DNA of 57,059 nt, taken from Blastocladiella britannica. Lineage: Eukaryota; Blastocladiomycota; Blastocladiomycetes; Blastocladiales; Blastocladiaceae. The stretch is taken from contig MU624559.1 of the NCBI GenBank assembly GCA_025349905.2, positions 1 through 57,059 of the forward strand, in the 5' to 3' direction. How positions within the stretch are numbered: position 1 is the first letter of the stretch; each line of letters opens with the position of its first letter. The translations under genes and the position numbers were made by a program. This document shows, one piece after another, positions 22,701-33,418 of the stretch. The notes under the pieces are model-generated. The model was given only the letters and a program-made list of their open reading frames with translations. It was not told the origin of the DNA and made no database searches.

Positions 22701-23476
22701 TGCGGTCGCGGGCGCGCTTTTGCTCAATGTAGCCGACAATGGCCGCGCGCGCGCGCTCCTCGGCCTCGGCCGAGGAGGCAGTTCCATGATTGTTGCCACG
22801 GCGCGTCGGGGAGCCAGAAGGAGACGGCGAGGGGACCGTATGCAGCGGCTTGCCAATCGAGCGGATCGCCTCCAGCGGATCGTAGTGCTGTGCAGCGCGC
22901 TGCGCCTTTTGTGCGCGCATATAGGCCTGCACGGCGACTGGATCGTATGGTTTTTGCTTTTCGCGCGGCAACGGCTGCTGCTCTCCGCGTCCATGGGACG
23001 GTGGCACTGAATGCTGCTGTTGCTGCTGCTGGTGATGATGCGCAGGGATGGGCAGCGGCGGCGGGATACCGGACCGCATTTGCGCGTTGGGAACGACCAC
23101 GTGGCACGATTTGCGGACCTTGGATCGGCCACCCATTAAAGGCCTATCGCGAACCATTCTGCGGTGGCCGCCAGGAAGGCGTTGGTGGTAGTGGTGCATC
23201 ATTTCCATTTCCTGGTCGTCGTCGTCGTGGCCATCATCGCCAAATTCTTCATGCTCATAGCCATGGCGGTTCAGTTGGTTCTCTGTGCGTGGAATCCATT
23301 CATTGGCCGTGCTCTCGAGTCAGTCAGTCGTGATCAAAGCATGAGCGATCAATATCAAGAATAGTACCGCGGCTCGTGGCGACGGGTGAAGACATTGATT
23401 CTGCCACCAGGTGCGCTGTCAGGGCTGCCTCGTCAATGACCACACGGGCTCTGCGCAAAGTCGTTGGGCCTTGCAT
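16771..23476 (-). CDS. giant Ser/Ala-rich low-complexity protein, possibly centrosomal (CEP350-like)
   Basis: Exons read leftward are a first exon ending near 23408 (uncertain), 23313-21479, 21414-20027 and 19958-16771, about 2,160 aa. The 64-bp and 68-bp introns at 21415-21478 and 19959-20026 are well supported. The start at 23476 (MQGPTTLRRARV) and the first donor are provisional; a GTACTA donor at about 23353 is an alternative that does not fit the frame. Near the N-terminus are short basic helical units (YDPVAVQAYMRAQKAQRAA; then YIEQKRARDRTIAARAKE), similar in style to centrosomal proteins such as CEP350. The middle is extremely Ser, Ala and His-rich with repeats of the SVHS type. The C-terminal 250 residues look folded and helical (ELAVDLANEFKDAYFARL, MDAAVDELLEQLLEDA). 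The family assignment is a guess. Confidence 0.6.
18360..18580 (-). repeat. Ala-Ser dipeptide-rich coding repeat
   Basis: A run of imperfect short repeats encodes stretches such as SVASVASAASVASAASVVSD in the giant minus-strand protein. The DNA units are degenerate, suggesting old repeat expansion under protein-level constraint. Confidence 0.75.
19085..19420 (-). repeat. Ser-Val-His-Ser coding repeat
   Basis: Over about 110 residues the protein repeats a pattern close to (S)-x-(H/R)-S-(V/I/A), for example SAHSDISVHSDISVHTT. The units are about 5-9 residues long and degenerate at the DNA level. Confidence 0.75.
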
Positions 23477-23534
23477 AATAAATTCAATGTACAATGTGAA
23501 AGTATATATTTGATGTGAAAAGAAACGGATCCGC

Positions 23535-24812
23535 TCAAACGAAATCGCGGTAGTCGCGCTTCTGGTACACCTTGAGCGCAAACTTGCGCTTGTGCGTGGT
23601 GGGCACGCGCGCCTCAATCATGTTGCGCGACTGCATGCTCTCGAACCGGTCCTTGGCCACGTCGCCCTCCGGCTTGAGCTCACGAAGGGACCCAGCCAGG
23701 TCCTCAGTCAGCTGCACGCCCATGGCCAATGGCGGTGCCACGTACCGGCGCTTGGCGAGCTTGGCCGGCTTGAGCTCCGACTCGGCCCGGCGCTTGCGGC
23801 GCTCCACCGTGCGGGCCTCGCGCGCCGCCTCGTACAGCGCCAGCTCCGCGTGCATGCTCTCCAGCTGCTCCATGCGCGCCCGCAGCTCCTTCTCCTGCTT
23901 CTTGCGCAGCGCCGCCGCCTCGTGGGCCTTGCGGCGCGTTTGCCGGTTGCGCTCGGTGCGGGTGAGCTTGCGCGTCGGCGGCGCCACGTATGACTCGCCC
24001 TGCTGAGCGGCGTCGCCATTGGTCTCGGCGTCGCTTGCGTCGTCGTCGCCGTCAATGATCATGGCCGCATCGGTCATCGACCCCTTTTGTGGCACTTGCA
24101 CCATGACCGCCTCCAGCTGGGTAATGCGCTGCTCCTCCTCGGCAATCGCCGCCAACAGCAGCTCTTGGTGCGACTCGAACGTCGGATTGTACGATGCGCC
24201 GGCGGGTGCGACCGTCACGGCCGGGAGCGCCGCCTTGGCCTTGGGCATCAGCGTCTTGGGCCGGCGAATGGGGACCACCACCGGCAAGAAATCGGACGCG
24301 TTTTGCGCGAGGATCTCGGCCGCGACCACAGCCGCCGATGGTGGGGCGGATCCCCAAATATCAAGCTCGGGCGCCGATTCTGGCGCGGTGCCGTTCTTGT
24401 CGCGACGCTCCTTGGTGACTCCAGCGCGCTTGACACGCGTACGCTCCGACGCCGAAAGTGTGCGCGAGTCGCGTTTGCCGGCAGCAGCGGCATCCAGGTG
24501 CTTGGGCTTGGTGGCAACGGCCAGCACGCCCGATTTCGGGGTCAGAATCTCGTCAATGCGCAGCTTGCGGGCGCCGCGCACCGTGGCCAGCGCGGCGGTT
24601 GCGGCATTGGCGGCCACGTCCACGGCAAACACGTCGTCGTCGGCGGCGGTAGCCAGGTTCGGCATTCCCAGGCGCTCCGACTCGCGCTTCTCGTCCAGCG
24701 CCTTTTCCTCGGGGCGAATGTCGACGTTCCTGCGCCATGCCTTGGTGCCCTTGCGCGATGGCTGCGACCGCGGGGTCACGGCCTTTGTGGATTTTGTTGC
24801 GATGGTCTTCAT
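23535..24812 (-). CDS. NOP53: ribosome biogenesis protein NOP53
   Basis: NOP53 acts in the nucleolus on late pre-60S particles, where it recruits the Mtr4-exosome to trim 7S pre-rRNA. It is a single exon of 425 aa. The start is the first Met after a 5' T-rich tract, giving MKTIATKSTK followed by the family motif SRKGTKAWRRNVDI. VFAVD near residues 61-65 fits the arch-interaction motif (LFxVD) that binds the Mtr4 arch domain. Further conserved blocks are APAGASYNPTFESHQELL, the basic coiled-coil KLTRTERNRQTRRK, and the C-terminal LAGSLRELKPEGDVAKDRF with SMQSRNMIEAR. The length is normal. It is read divergently from the coiled-coil gene at 25116, and its 3' end is only 58 bp from the proposed start of the next minus-strand gene. 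Confidence 0.94.
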   Translation of the reverse strand: MKTIATKSTKAVTPRSQPSRKGTKAWRRNVDIRPEEKALDEKRESERLGMPNLATAADDDVFAVDVAANAATAALATVRGARKLRIDEILTPKSGVLAVATKPKHLDAAAAGKRDSRTLSASERTRVKRAGVTKERRDKNGTAPESAPELDIWGSAPPSAAVVAAEILAQNASDFLPVVVPIRRPKTLMPKAKAALPAVTVAPAGASYNPTFESHQELLLAAIAEEEQRITQLEAVMVQVPQKGSMTDAAMIIDGDDDASDAETNGDAAQQGESYVAPPTRKLTRTERNRQTRRKAHEAAALRKKQEKELRARMEQLESMHAELALYEAAREARTVERRKRRAESELKPAKLAKRRYVAPPLAMGVQLTEDLAGSLRELKPEGDVAKDRFESMQSRNMIEARVPTTHKRKFALKVYQKRDYRDFV

Positions 24813-25115
24813 TCCTGATAAAATGTGGTGTCGTATTGTATGTTCAATTGGCGAAATGCTGGTGAATCCAAAAAAAAAAAAAAAATCTAAAATTCTGCGC
24901 ATATTACCAAAGTCGTGACCGCGTAACCAGGGAAATGGGTGAACTCAATTCCCACTTAAAAACTTCCTCCCAGATACAGAAATAATAACCGTGGATCCTT
25001 CCTCGAGCCAGCAGATCAATCGGGTATAGGATCCGCTGCTGAATGTAAGCATTCTATTTATTTATTAAATTAAGAATATAGACTGACATCCGCACCACAG
25101 TAGAAGATAGAAAAT
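24813..25115. promoter_or_regulatory. divergent promoter region NOP53/coiled-coil gene
   Basis: These 303 bp are AT-rich, with a 15-nt A tract next to NOP53. A candidate 5' UTR intron for the plus-strand gene starts at GTAAGC (about 25046) and could end at the TAG or CAG near 25080-25098. No ORF is seen. Confidence 0.4.
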
Positions 25116-28100
25116 ATGGCTCCAGTGCCCGTTTCCTTGCCGCTGCGAGCATCGCTCGACCATCCACTACAACATCAACGGCAGTTGGGTGGTGGTAGAT
25201 CAGTTCCATCGCCAACGGCAGCAGCAGCAGCGCCGCTGGCACCCCTGCCCTCCAACACCTCGCTGAGCAAGTCGTCCTCGTTTTCCCTTGGAACCTCGCT
25301 TCATGCTGCCGCCACTGCTGCTGCACGGGCAACTCTACACAGCTCTGCTGGGGCAACCGCCACTACAGGTGACCGCATCCGCACCATGTCCACGCCCGTC
25401 TCAGCTTCCCCGACGCGGCTCCTGGATCCCGATGCATCGTTCACAGCCAGTTACCGTCGCCGACCCACATCGCCAGACTCGCCCAAATCTTTGCTGGATA
25501 CGCTCGGCGCGTCGTTTGGAAGTAGCCAGGGCCGCTCGTTTTCGCAGCTGGAGAACTCCTCGAACTATGCATACACGTGGCGGCCTCCTGCGCTCGAGTC
25601 CATGTCTGTCCTGCTCGAAGCGCTGAATGAACGGAGCGCCACGCCGCCGCCGCCACGGCCGTTGTTGCGGTCGAGGCTTGGATCTTCCGCACCAGCGACA
25701 CCTGTCCGCGGCCGATCCGTGCCGACGCCAGTGGATCATGATCCTTACCATTTGGTCCATGAGGGTGCCAATATACTTCGCAGTCGCAACAGCAGCAGAG
25801 ACAGCATCAGTCGGGTTGCGGACCGGACCAACGAGCTCCGAATTAGTACCCCGGCTCTTTCGCCTATCCGCTGGGCAGGGGAATCGATGCGCCAACACCA
25901 CCACTCGCCCTTGCGTGGAGCAGCTGTCGGCGACAGCTCATTTTCCATGTTTGCAGCCATGACCCCGGTTCGCGCAGCGCCCAGTGCATCATTCCTCCGC
26001 ACGGGGTCGCTGGCGCTGTCTTTGGCAGCCACCATGCCCGCGCCGCCGCGTGGAGACGAAACCGACCAGAAGCGGCGCCGGTCGCTCTCCGAGTCCTCGG
26101 CCAGTCGTCTGGCCGTTATTTTCTCTGCACCTGCTGTTGCTGCTGCAACGCACCACTTCCCGCTGCCGAGCTTTGCTGAGCTGGAGCTGGTCGAAGTGCA
26201 GCGCATGTACCTCCGCGAGCAGTTTCGCGCCAATCAGCTCGAGCTGGTGATTCGCGATACTCGAAGCGCTCTGGGCGGAGTGCTGCTCGAAAGCCTGAAC
26301 AATGCGAGCCTGTTGTCTGCCCTGTCCAGCGGGCAACCGCAACCGCAGCAGCAGCAACTCGAGGCAGTTACTGCTGGGGGAGCACTCCAAATTTTGCGAC
26401 AGATGCATCAACAACTCCAGCTGCCTGGCACCTCCACCTCCTCTGCGGACGAAAGCTCTCCCGACCATCTCCAGCAGTCTCTCACCACCGCCAGCCCCAC
26501 CACCCAGGCATTTAACCACTCGCAAGTGACCAACCTGCAGGCCCAGGTGCAGTGGATGGAGGCCGCGCTGGCGCAGGAGCGGGCGCTGCGGTACTCACTT
26601 GCACACCAGATTGAGGAAATACAGCAGCAGCAGCAGCTTGGAGTGACAGTGGGTGTCGCACAAGAGGATAAAATCCACGAAATCACCGACGATGCTGCGG
26701 CTTCGACGACTGCGGGCTCGACTGTCCCATCGTCCATTCCCAGCAGCCGTGACCGACTTGCACAGCTCGAAATGGCCAACGCGCAGTTGATGCGTGAAAA
26801 CCGGGCCTATGCCGCTGCCGTGCAGTCGTCTTCAACTGCTGCGTATGGCGCGGTCGTCGGCCAGGCGGGGCGGAGCGTGACGGTGCGCGAGCGCGTCTTT
26901 GAAGAGTCCATGGAAGCTGTCTACGGGGTCAAGGTATGTTGTATTTTCAAGCTCATTGTTTCCATTGCGATTGGCTGACACCATTACCCTTCAATTTAAA
27001 TAGGACCTCCGATCATGCCCGACTGCCCAGCTCTTGACTCGCCTGTCCGATCACAAAGCAGCACATGAAATGCACTTGATTTCACTGCTGTCAGTGTCAT
27101 CAATCCCGACAACAAGGGCGACAACTGAGACGACAACAACGCAAGCAGCACCGTCAACAACAGATCCAGAACCGACAACAGCAGCAGCCACCAGTGAAAC
27201 AGCCGCACCAGCCAACACCCGTGCCAGCACTCTCCAGGAAGCAGTTCAAGTCGCGCACGACCACATTCGCGACATGGAACGTGCGCTGCACACGTCGTCG
27301 CTCGATCTGGCCCGCACAAAACAACTTTTACGGCGCACTCGCAACTCGTCGCAGTCCACGATCGCCGACCTCCACCGGTCCATGTCAGCGACGACCGAAG
27401 CGTCGACGGCCGACCAGGAACGGCGACTGGCAGTGCAAGCGGCGCTGGACGCGGCGCTGGCGTCGCGTGACGAGCTGGCGGTGCAAGTTTCGGGCGCAAA
27501 GGAGCGCGAGTCGCTGGCCGAGCTCCGGGCGGCCCGGTTCGAGGCCGCAGTGCACACGGTCCAGGACCGGCTCGAGTCAGCGCAGGAGGCGCTGCGGAAC
27601 GCCGACGCTGCCAAGGTGCTGGCTCTGAAGGACGCGGCCGCGACACGGCAGGCCGAGTCGGACGCGCGCCGCGACGCAGACTTGGCACGCCGCGACTTGC
27701 TGCAGCTCCAGCAGCAGCACGCGTCGGTCAGCGCGTCGGTGGTGGCAGCCACGCAGGACCGCGACGCGGCCGTCGCTGAGCTGGAATCCGCCAAGCGGAT
27801 GGTCGCCACGCTGTCGGCCAACCTCGACGCTGCGTCCAAGGAACTGTTTTCGGCGCTCCAGGAGCGCGCGCAACTGCAGTCCGCCCAATCCGTGGCCAAG
27901 GAAGCGGTGCAGGCCGCGAAAGCACAGGCGGCGACGGCGCTCGCATCTCTGCAGCCTGCCGAGAATGTTGCCAACGACCTTGGCCTCGAGTTGGACGCGG
28001 CGCGGACCGAGATCACGCGCCTTACAGCTGAGATTGATCAGTTGCAGCAACAGCTGACGATGGCTCGACAGCAGATGATGGAGCAGCACGCCGCCTCCGA

Positions 28101-31100
28101 AATCAGTCAACAGGCAACTATGGCTCATTTGGAGCATCGACTCAAAGAGACGCAGTCAGAGCTTGCTCGGCAAGAAGCCGCTCACCAAAGGGACGCACAA
28201 GAGCATGCCGCACAACTCAACATTGAGCGCCAGAGCGCGCACGACGCAACGTTGCAACTGCGGCAACAGCTGAGTCATGCCAGCATCGAACTGTCGCAAT
28301 CCGTGGGCATGGCGCAGATGGAGGCGGTGGTGGCCAAGGTGGCTGCTCTGGAAGCCCTGGTGAGCAGTAAAGTGCAAGAGGCCGCACAGCTTGCGGCCCA
28401 ACTGGAACAGTCCACCGCCCGCGGCAAAGCTAAGGAGCTCGAGTGCGCCGAGCTTGCGTCGCAACTCAAGTCCCGCGATGCTCGCCTCGAAACCACGGCC
28501 ACCGACATGGCGAGTTTGACGGCGCAGCTGGCGCGGGCCGCCGCGTCCGAGTCGGCGGCCCAGCAGCAAGCGTCGGTCTCGGCGTACGAGCTCTCTGCGC
28601 TCGAGGTCAAGTGCCGCGCGGTGGAAGATCAGTTGGCGCACGAGCAATCCAAGCTCAGCGCCCAGGCCACACTTGCCAAGGACCTCGAATCGCAGCTCGG
28701 CAACAAGCAAGAGGCGCTTGCCAAGTCGGACGCGGCACTCGCGGACGTGCACGCACTCGTGGACGCCCTCAATACCACCATTTCGAGCCTCCACCAGCAG
28801 GTGCAGCAGCACGAGCAGCACGAGCAACAGCAACGCGCAGCGCAGCAAGCCAAAGCAGAGGCTGCTCGGCACGCACTGGCTGCGGTGGGTACTGCTCAAC
28901 AGCAAGTCGACTCCCTGGGTGCCGATCTAGCCGCCGTCAAGCTCAAGGAGGCGGCGCACGTGAAGCAGCTAAACCGAATCAAGGAGCACGCGCGGCGATT
29001 GGCGCTGCGCATCTCTCGGCTCGAGGACGAGCGGGTCGAGCTCGCGGCTCGCATCGACGAGGAGCGCGACGACGCCAAGGCGCTCGGTGAAGAGCTGGCG
29101 ATCGCGCAGGAGCACACGGTGTTGCTGCAAGCCGCACTCGAGACCGCACATGGACGCATCCACACACTCGAACAGGCGGCAGCTTCAAGAGCGTCGCCCC
29201 TTACAGGTGGTGAGCAGCAGCAGAAGCGTTCTCTGCAGCAGTTCGCTCAGAACAACAATGGCAACAACGACTCGACCAACGACCTTGCCGAGCGGCGTGG
29301 AATCACTGTACAGCAGGAAAAGACGACCTTACGCGCGCGCAATGTCGACCTCGAGCAACAAGTACGCGAGCTCACCGAAACGCTTGCCGGAGCAAACGGC
29401 AATGTCGATGCGCTGATGCAACAGCTGTCGGTGTACGAGGAAACGCAGCACAAGTCGATGCAGGCGATGGGAGTGCGGGTCACCGACGCGTCACGGATCT
29501 TGGAACCCGATGAGTTTGTGCTGGCGGTGGGCGAGCGCGTGCGCAAGCTCGAGGCCCGTGCCAACGATGCCGAGAGATTTGTGGAATTCATTGCGGCGGA
29601 GCGCGACCAGCTGCAGGGCCAAATCGCGGCCCTCCGCCGCCCGAGCTCGCACTTGACCGCGTCTCCTGTTCGCCAGTCCGAGCAAAACGGCGTAGCGATC
29701 AAGTCCCAGCTTCCCGCCTCCGTGTCACTGGCGTCCGTCTCGTCGCTGGTGGCCAACGGATCGACCGATACGTTGCTCGATGAAGACACTGGCGCGCGCA
29801 TTCAGCGGGCCCTGCGGTCACTCTCTGCAGCGTACTTCATGAGCGCGACGGCCAAAGCCATGGATATCATCGACGAAGTCCGGTCAGCCTTGGACTTCTT
29901 CCACTTGAACCTTTCACCAACCACCATTACGGCCACTGGAATGTCGCTCAGTGAGCTCAAGATTGCATTAATTGCTGCCTTGGACGCGCCAGTAGCCACA
30001 TTGACGCAACTGAAAACCGCCCTCAATGCACCCGCGCTGACGGACCAAGAACTGGTTGAGACGGTGTGCCATCTCATTGACGTGAAGCGCGACTCGGCAA
30101 ACAAGCAAGAAGTCACCGAACAGCAGCTGGTTGCAGCCGAAAATCGCCTTTCGTCCGTGCTGACCGAGGGCGAGCTAGTGCAAGAAAAGTACACAGCGCT
30201 CTCTGGCGCCTGGAACCGGCTGCTCGCCGATCTGGGGATGCACGAACGCGTGAATGAAGCTGACCTCGAGTCCACCGCCGACCATATTGTCGGCCGCGTC
30301 ATGGCTGCCAACCAAGGCGCGTTGGTGCTGGCGGAACAGGCCGAGGGCCGGTCGCTCCAGCTGGCGGACCTGGACTGTGAGTTTGGCGCATTCTTGGCGA
30401 CCATGGCGCGTGTCGTGGGATGCAAGACCACCACCGCCACCCCGACGGATGCGGAATCGGTGGTGGCGGCAACGACCCAGTTGCTGGCCAATTATCGGTC
30501 CGCACGCGCCGACGCGGGCGCCTGGCAGACGGCGTTTGGACAAGTGTACCGGGCCGCCTGTCGCACAGTGCCCGGCGAGCATGGCCCGTGCCCGGCAACG
30601 GCCGATGACCCAGCAATCGCGTCGCTGGTTCGGGCTGCACAAGTGCAGGCGGACCATCAGCACCTACTGGGCATTACCGTCGCCTCGGACTGGCCGGCAC
30701 TGCTGGGCCTCCTCAAGCGGCATGGCGGCGGTGCTGGGACCACGCTCCGGGCGCTGGTGACCCAGAACGCCGACGATGCGCTGGTGGCACGGCACTTGAC
30801 CGCCAAGCTGCGCGCGATCTGTACCGATCTGAGCGCTTCAGCTGACGACTCGTCTAATGGGAGTACGAGCGGCAATGAAGACGACGCGATCCTGATGATG
30901 GAGCACACGCGCCGCACGCTGCACCGCGCGCTGACCCAGATCCGGCGCGTGCAGGCCGCCCTCTTCAAGCACGGGTTTGGCTCTGCGTACGGTGCCAATT
31001 GGGTGGAGGCAACCGAGCGTGCGCTGGACAAGGTCGGGGCGGCGGCACACACAGCCCGCGAACACCGTGCTGACCGTGCTACTCCCGCACGCCGAGTTAC

Positions 31101-31437
31101 CCAGCCCGCGTCATCTCTGCCGTCTCCGGTCCCGTCGTCGCCGATCCGTAGCAGCGCTGTCCAGCAGGCGATGTTGCGCGCCGAGAGCCCGTCCCGTGCA
31201 TTGCCGGCTTCAGGTCCCACCATGTGTGCAGACTGTAGGAACGCGCACACGGCCGTGGACGATGCACGGCGCGAATTTCAGCGCGTTTATGCCGAGTACG
31301 CGCAGCAGTTAGGGCTGGAGCCATCTCCACCTGCAGCAACTGCGAGCAGCAGCGAGCGCGCTGCCAAGGCCAAGAGGCGCGTGTCGCTCGGGCCGGAGCT
31401 TGTACGCGCACTCAAAGCGCTGGAGAAGGTCGAGTAG
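25116..31437 (+). CDS. 2,083-residue coiled-coil protein, family not recognised
   Basis: Two exons, 25116-26933 and 27004-31437, are joined by a 70-bp phase-0 intron (GTATGT..TAG). The first 350 residues are Ser/Pro/Ala-rich with no fold seen. From about residue 350, and especially 650-1500, the protein is an almost continuous heptad coiled-coil rich in Ala, Gln, Glu and Leu (for example AELESAKRMVATLSANLDAA). Around residues 1530-1950 is a helical, less repetitive region, followed by a Ser/Pro linker and a short CADCRNAH CxxC motif near the C-terminus, then a basic end (AKAKRRVSLGPELVRALKAL). The layout resembles rootletin- or golgin-like structural proteins, but no signature is specific enough. 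Given the flagellar genes nearby, a rootlet or basal-body role is possible but only inferred. Confidence 0.8.
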
Positions 31438-31489
31438 AGCAATTGCTTTGGCCTTAGAAAATATAGAAAACGTATGTGCAATTCAAGAA

Positions 31490-31495
31490 ATAAAA
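31490..31495 (+). terminator. putative polyadenylation signal of the coiled-coil gene
   Basis: AATAAA lies 52 nt after the stop codon in the 111-bp gap between convergent genes. Confidence 0.4.
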
Positions 31496-31548
31496 TAGTA
31501 CAAAGGAAGCAAGGGGTGCAACAAGAAGGAGCTTCAAAGACAAGGGGA

Positions 31549-33264
31549 TTACAAGAGGAAGACTGAGTTGATGTCGATTTGGTTGGCGGACGACAGCTGC
31601 GGGATCTGCGAGTAGTCCTTCTTCAGGATTTCACGGGTCGCCGCGAGAATCTGCGCGTACGACATGCCGCCGCGAGAACCCAAGACCTTGAGCAGCGCAA
31701 ACGACATGGCGCCTGTGGCTTTGCCCTGGATATGGGCATCGGCCGACGTCTGCGAGTCCATGCAGCCCGAGAACATGATCACGGTGCCCGCCGACCCCTT
31801 TTCGCGCGTGACACGGGCCTGGTCCTGCGGGCTCTGGTCGGGCTGCGACACTTGCTTGAAGAGGTCCATGGCGCCGCGCATCAGGCCCATTTTGCCGCCG
31901 GTCATGGCCATCTTAGCGGCATTCATGGCCGATTTCTTGACGCGGTCGGCCTTGGCCGCGCGCTTTTCCAGCGTACCGTCGGGGCGGTACAGGAACGGCA
32001 GATCGAGTGCCGTACCACCTGTTATTTTTTCATCGTTAATTAGGAATGATACGAGAAAAAAAAAAAGGTAGAGTCAGACGAACTGTGGCAGGAGTCAAAC
32101 ACGGCCGTGAGACGAGCGCCGGCCGGCAGCTTGTTGACGAGGATGGCGTTCATTTCGTCGTCCGTGATCATGCCGGCCGACTTGTGGTCGAGCGGGTAGA
32201 TGGTTTCGTCTATTGGCCATGGAATGTTCTCGAGTGTGAGTTGCCTGCTTATTCTAGAAAGAAAGTTAAAAAAAAAAAAGCCTACCGGATCCGTCATCCT
32301 CGTCGCCGTCCTTATCGGCCTGCTGGCCACCGTGGCCAGAGTAGTGGATAAAGAACGAGTCGCCCGGCTGCGCGCCCTCCACCAGCCACTGCATGGCCGA
32401 CAGGATCGACTTCTTGTTTGGGATCAGGTACGCGTTGCCGCGGTGCACCTGCGGGTCGTCCAGCAACACCACCATCGACTGCGGCGACTCGACAAACCCG
32501 TACGTCTCGGTCAGGAACCGCTTCATGTTGTGCACGTCGGCGTGGCACCCGCGCAGCTCGCCCTGCTGGCCCTTGTAGTTGATGCCAATCAGCAGCGCCT
32601 TCTTGCGACCACCGGCGATGCGTGCGTGACCCGTCGGCGTCCACTCGATCTGCGGCTGCTGCGGACCGTGCCCGGTTCCAACGCTGGCGGGGCCCGCATA
32701 GTTGGGGACGCTGTACTGCGTGTACTGCATGGGCGCCGCATACGGCGTGGACGGCGGCACGTACTGCGGCACCGGCGCGCCGGGACCGTACGCAGATCCT
32801 CCTCCTCCCATGGGCGGCTGGGGCTGGGGCTGGTACTGCGGCTGAGGGTGGTACTGAGGCTGCTGGGGGGACGGGAAGCCCACGGGCGGCGCAGTACCGT
32901 ACAGCTGGGCACCAAACTGGGGAGGTCCGGCGCCGGGACTGGGCGCACTCGGAGCAGGCGCCTGGGGCCCGCCGTACATTTGGTACTGGGGCGGGGGCGT
33001 GGGCATGCCGCCGTAAGGACTGGGCAGGGGAGGGCCGTGGGGACCAGCCTGCGGGGCACCGTACGGGCCTGGCTGCGGGGGACCATAGGGACCAGTCATC
33101 ATCTGAGGTTGAGGCGGAGGGGCACCGCCATACGGGCCGGCCTGAGGAGGGGGGCCGCCATAGGGACCAGACATCGGGGCAGAGGGAGCAGGGGGAGCGG
33201 ACTGGGCAGGCTTTGCGTACGACGCCTGGCCCGGGTAGGACGAGTGTCCGGGGTACTTTGACAT
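31549..33264 (-). CDS. MCA1: type I metacaspase
   Basis: A caspase-fold cysteine peptidase that cuts after Arg or Lys and acts in stress response, aggregate clearance and cell-death pathways of fungi. Exons on the minus strand are 33264-32286, 32209-32084 and 32018-31549, for 524 aa. Introns are 76 bp (GTAGGC..TAG) and 65 bp (GTTCGT..CAG). The first 200 or so residues form a Pro/Gly/Gln/Tyr-rich prodomain with many YGxP repeats ([15 protein letters not shown]), typical of fungal type I enzymes. The catalytic His is at about 311 in HYSGHGGQ, and the catalytic Cys at about 367 in FDSCHS; the second intron interrupts the Ser codon right after the Cys-His pair. [14 protein letters not shown] and [11 protein letters not shown] are conserved p20 motifs, and [13 protein letters not shown] lies in the p10 part. 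It is head-to-head with the HSPA12-like gene. Confidence 0.95.
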
Positions 33265-33418
33265 GATTTTTTTTTTTGAGCGATTTACAGTGTTGATGGC
33301 AAAAGAGAGGGTCGATCCGACCTTGTGGTCCTCGCGGTGCGGACACACTCACACACTCCCACGCCTCTTCGCCTCCACCTCACGGCACCTTGCAATTCCA
33401 CATCTTGTTATAAAATAA
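33265..33418. promoter_or_regulatory. shared promoter region metacaspase/HSPA12-like
   Basis: Only 154 bp separate the two divergent start codons, so promoter elements must overlap. A T10 tract abuts the metacaspase ATG. No clear heat-shock element array (nGAAn repeats) was identified. Confidence 0.5.

Noticed and set aside
32200..33261. 353-codon plus-strand open frame and the 346-codon alternative minus frame
   Set aside because: Both are shadows of the repetitive metacaspase prodomain. The chosen frame contains the YGxP repeats and runs into the catalytic domain.
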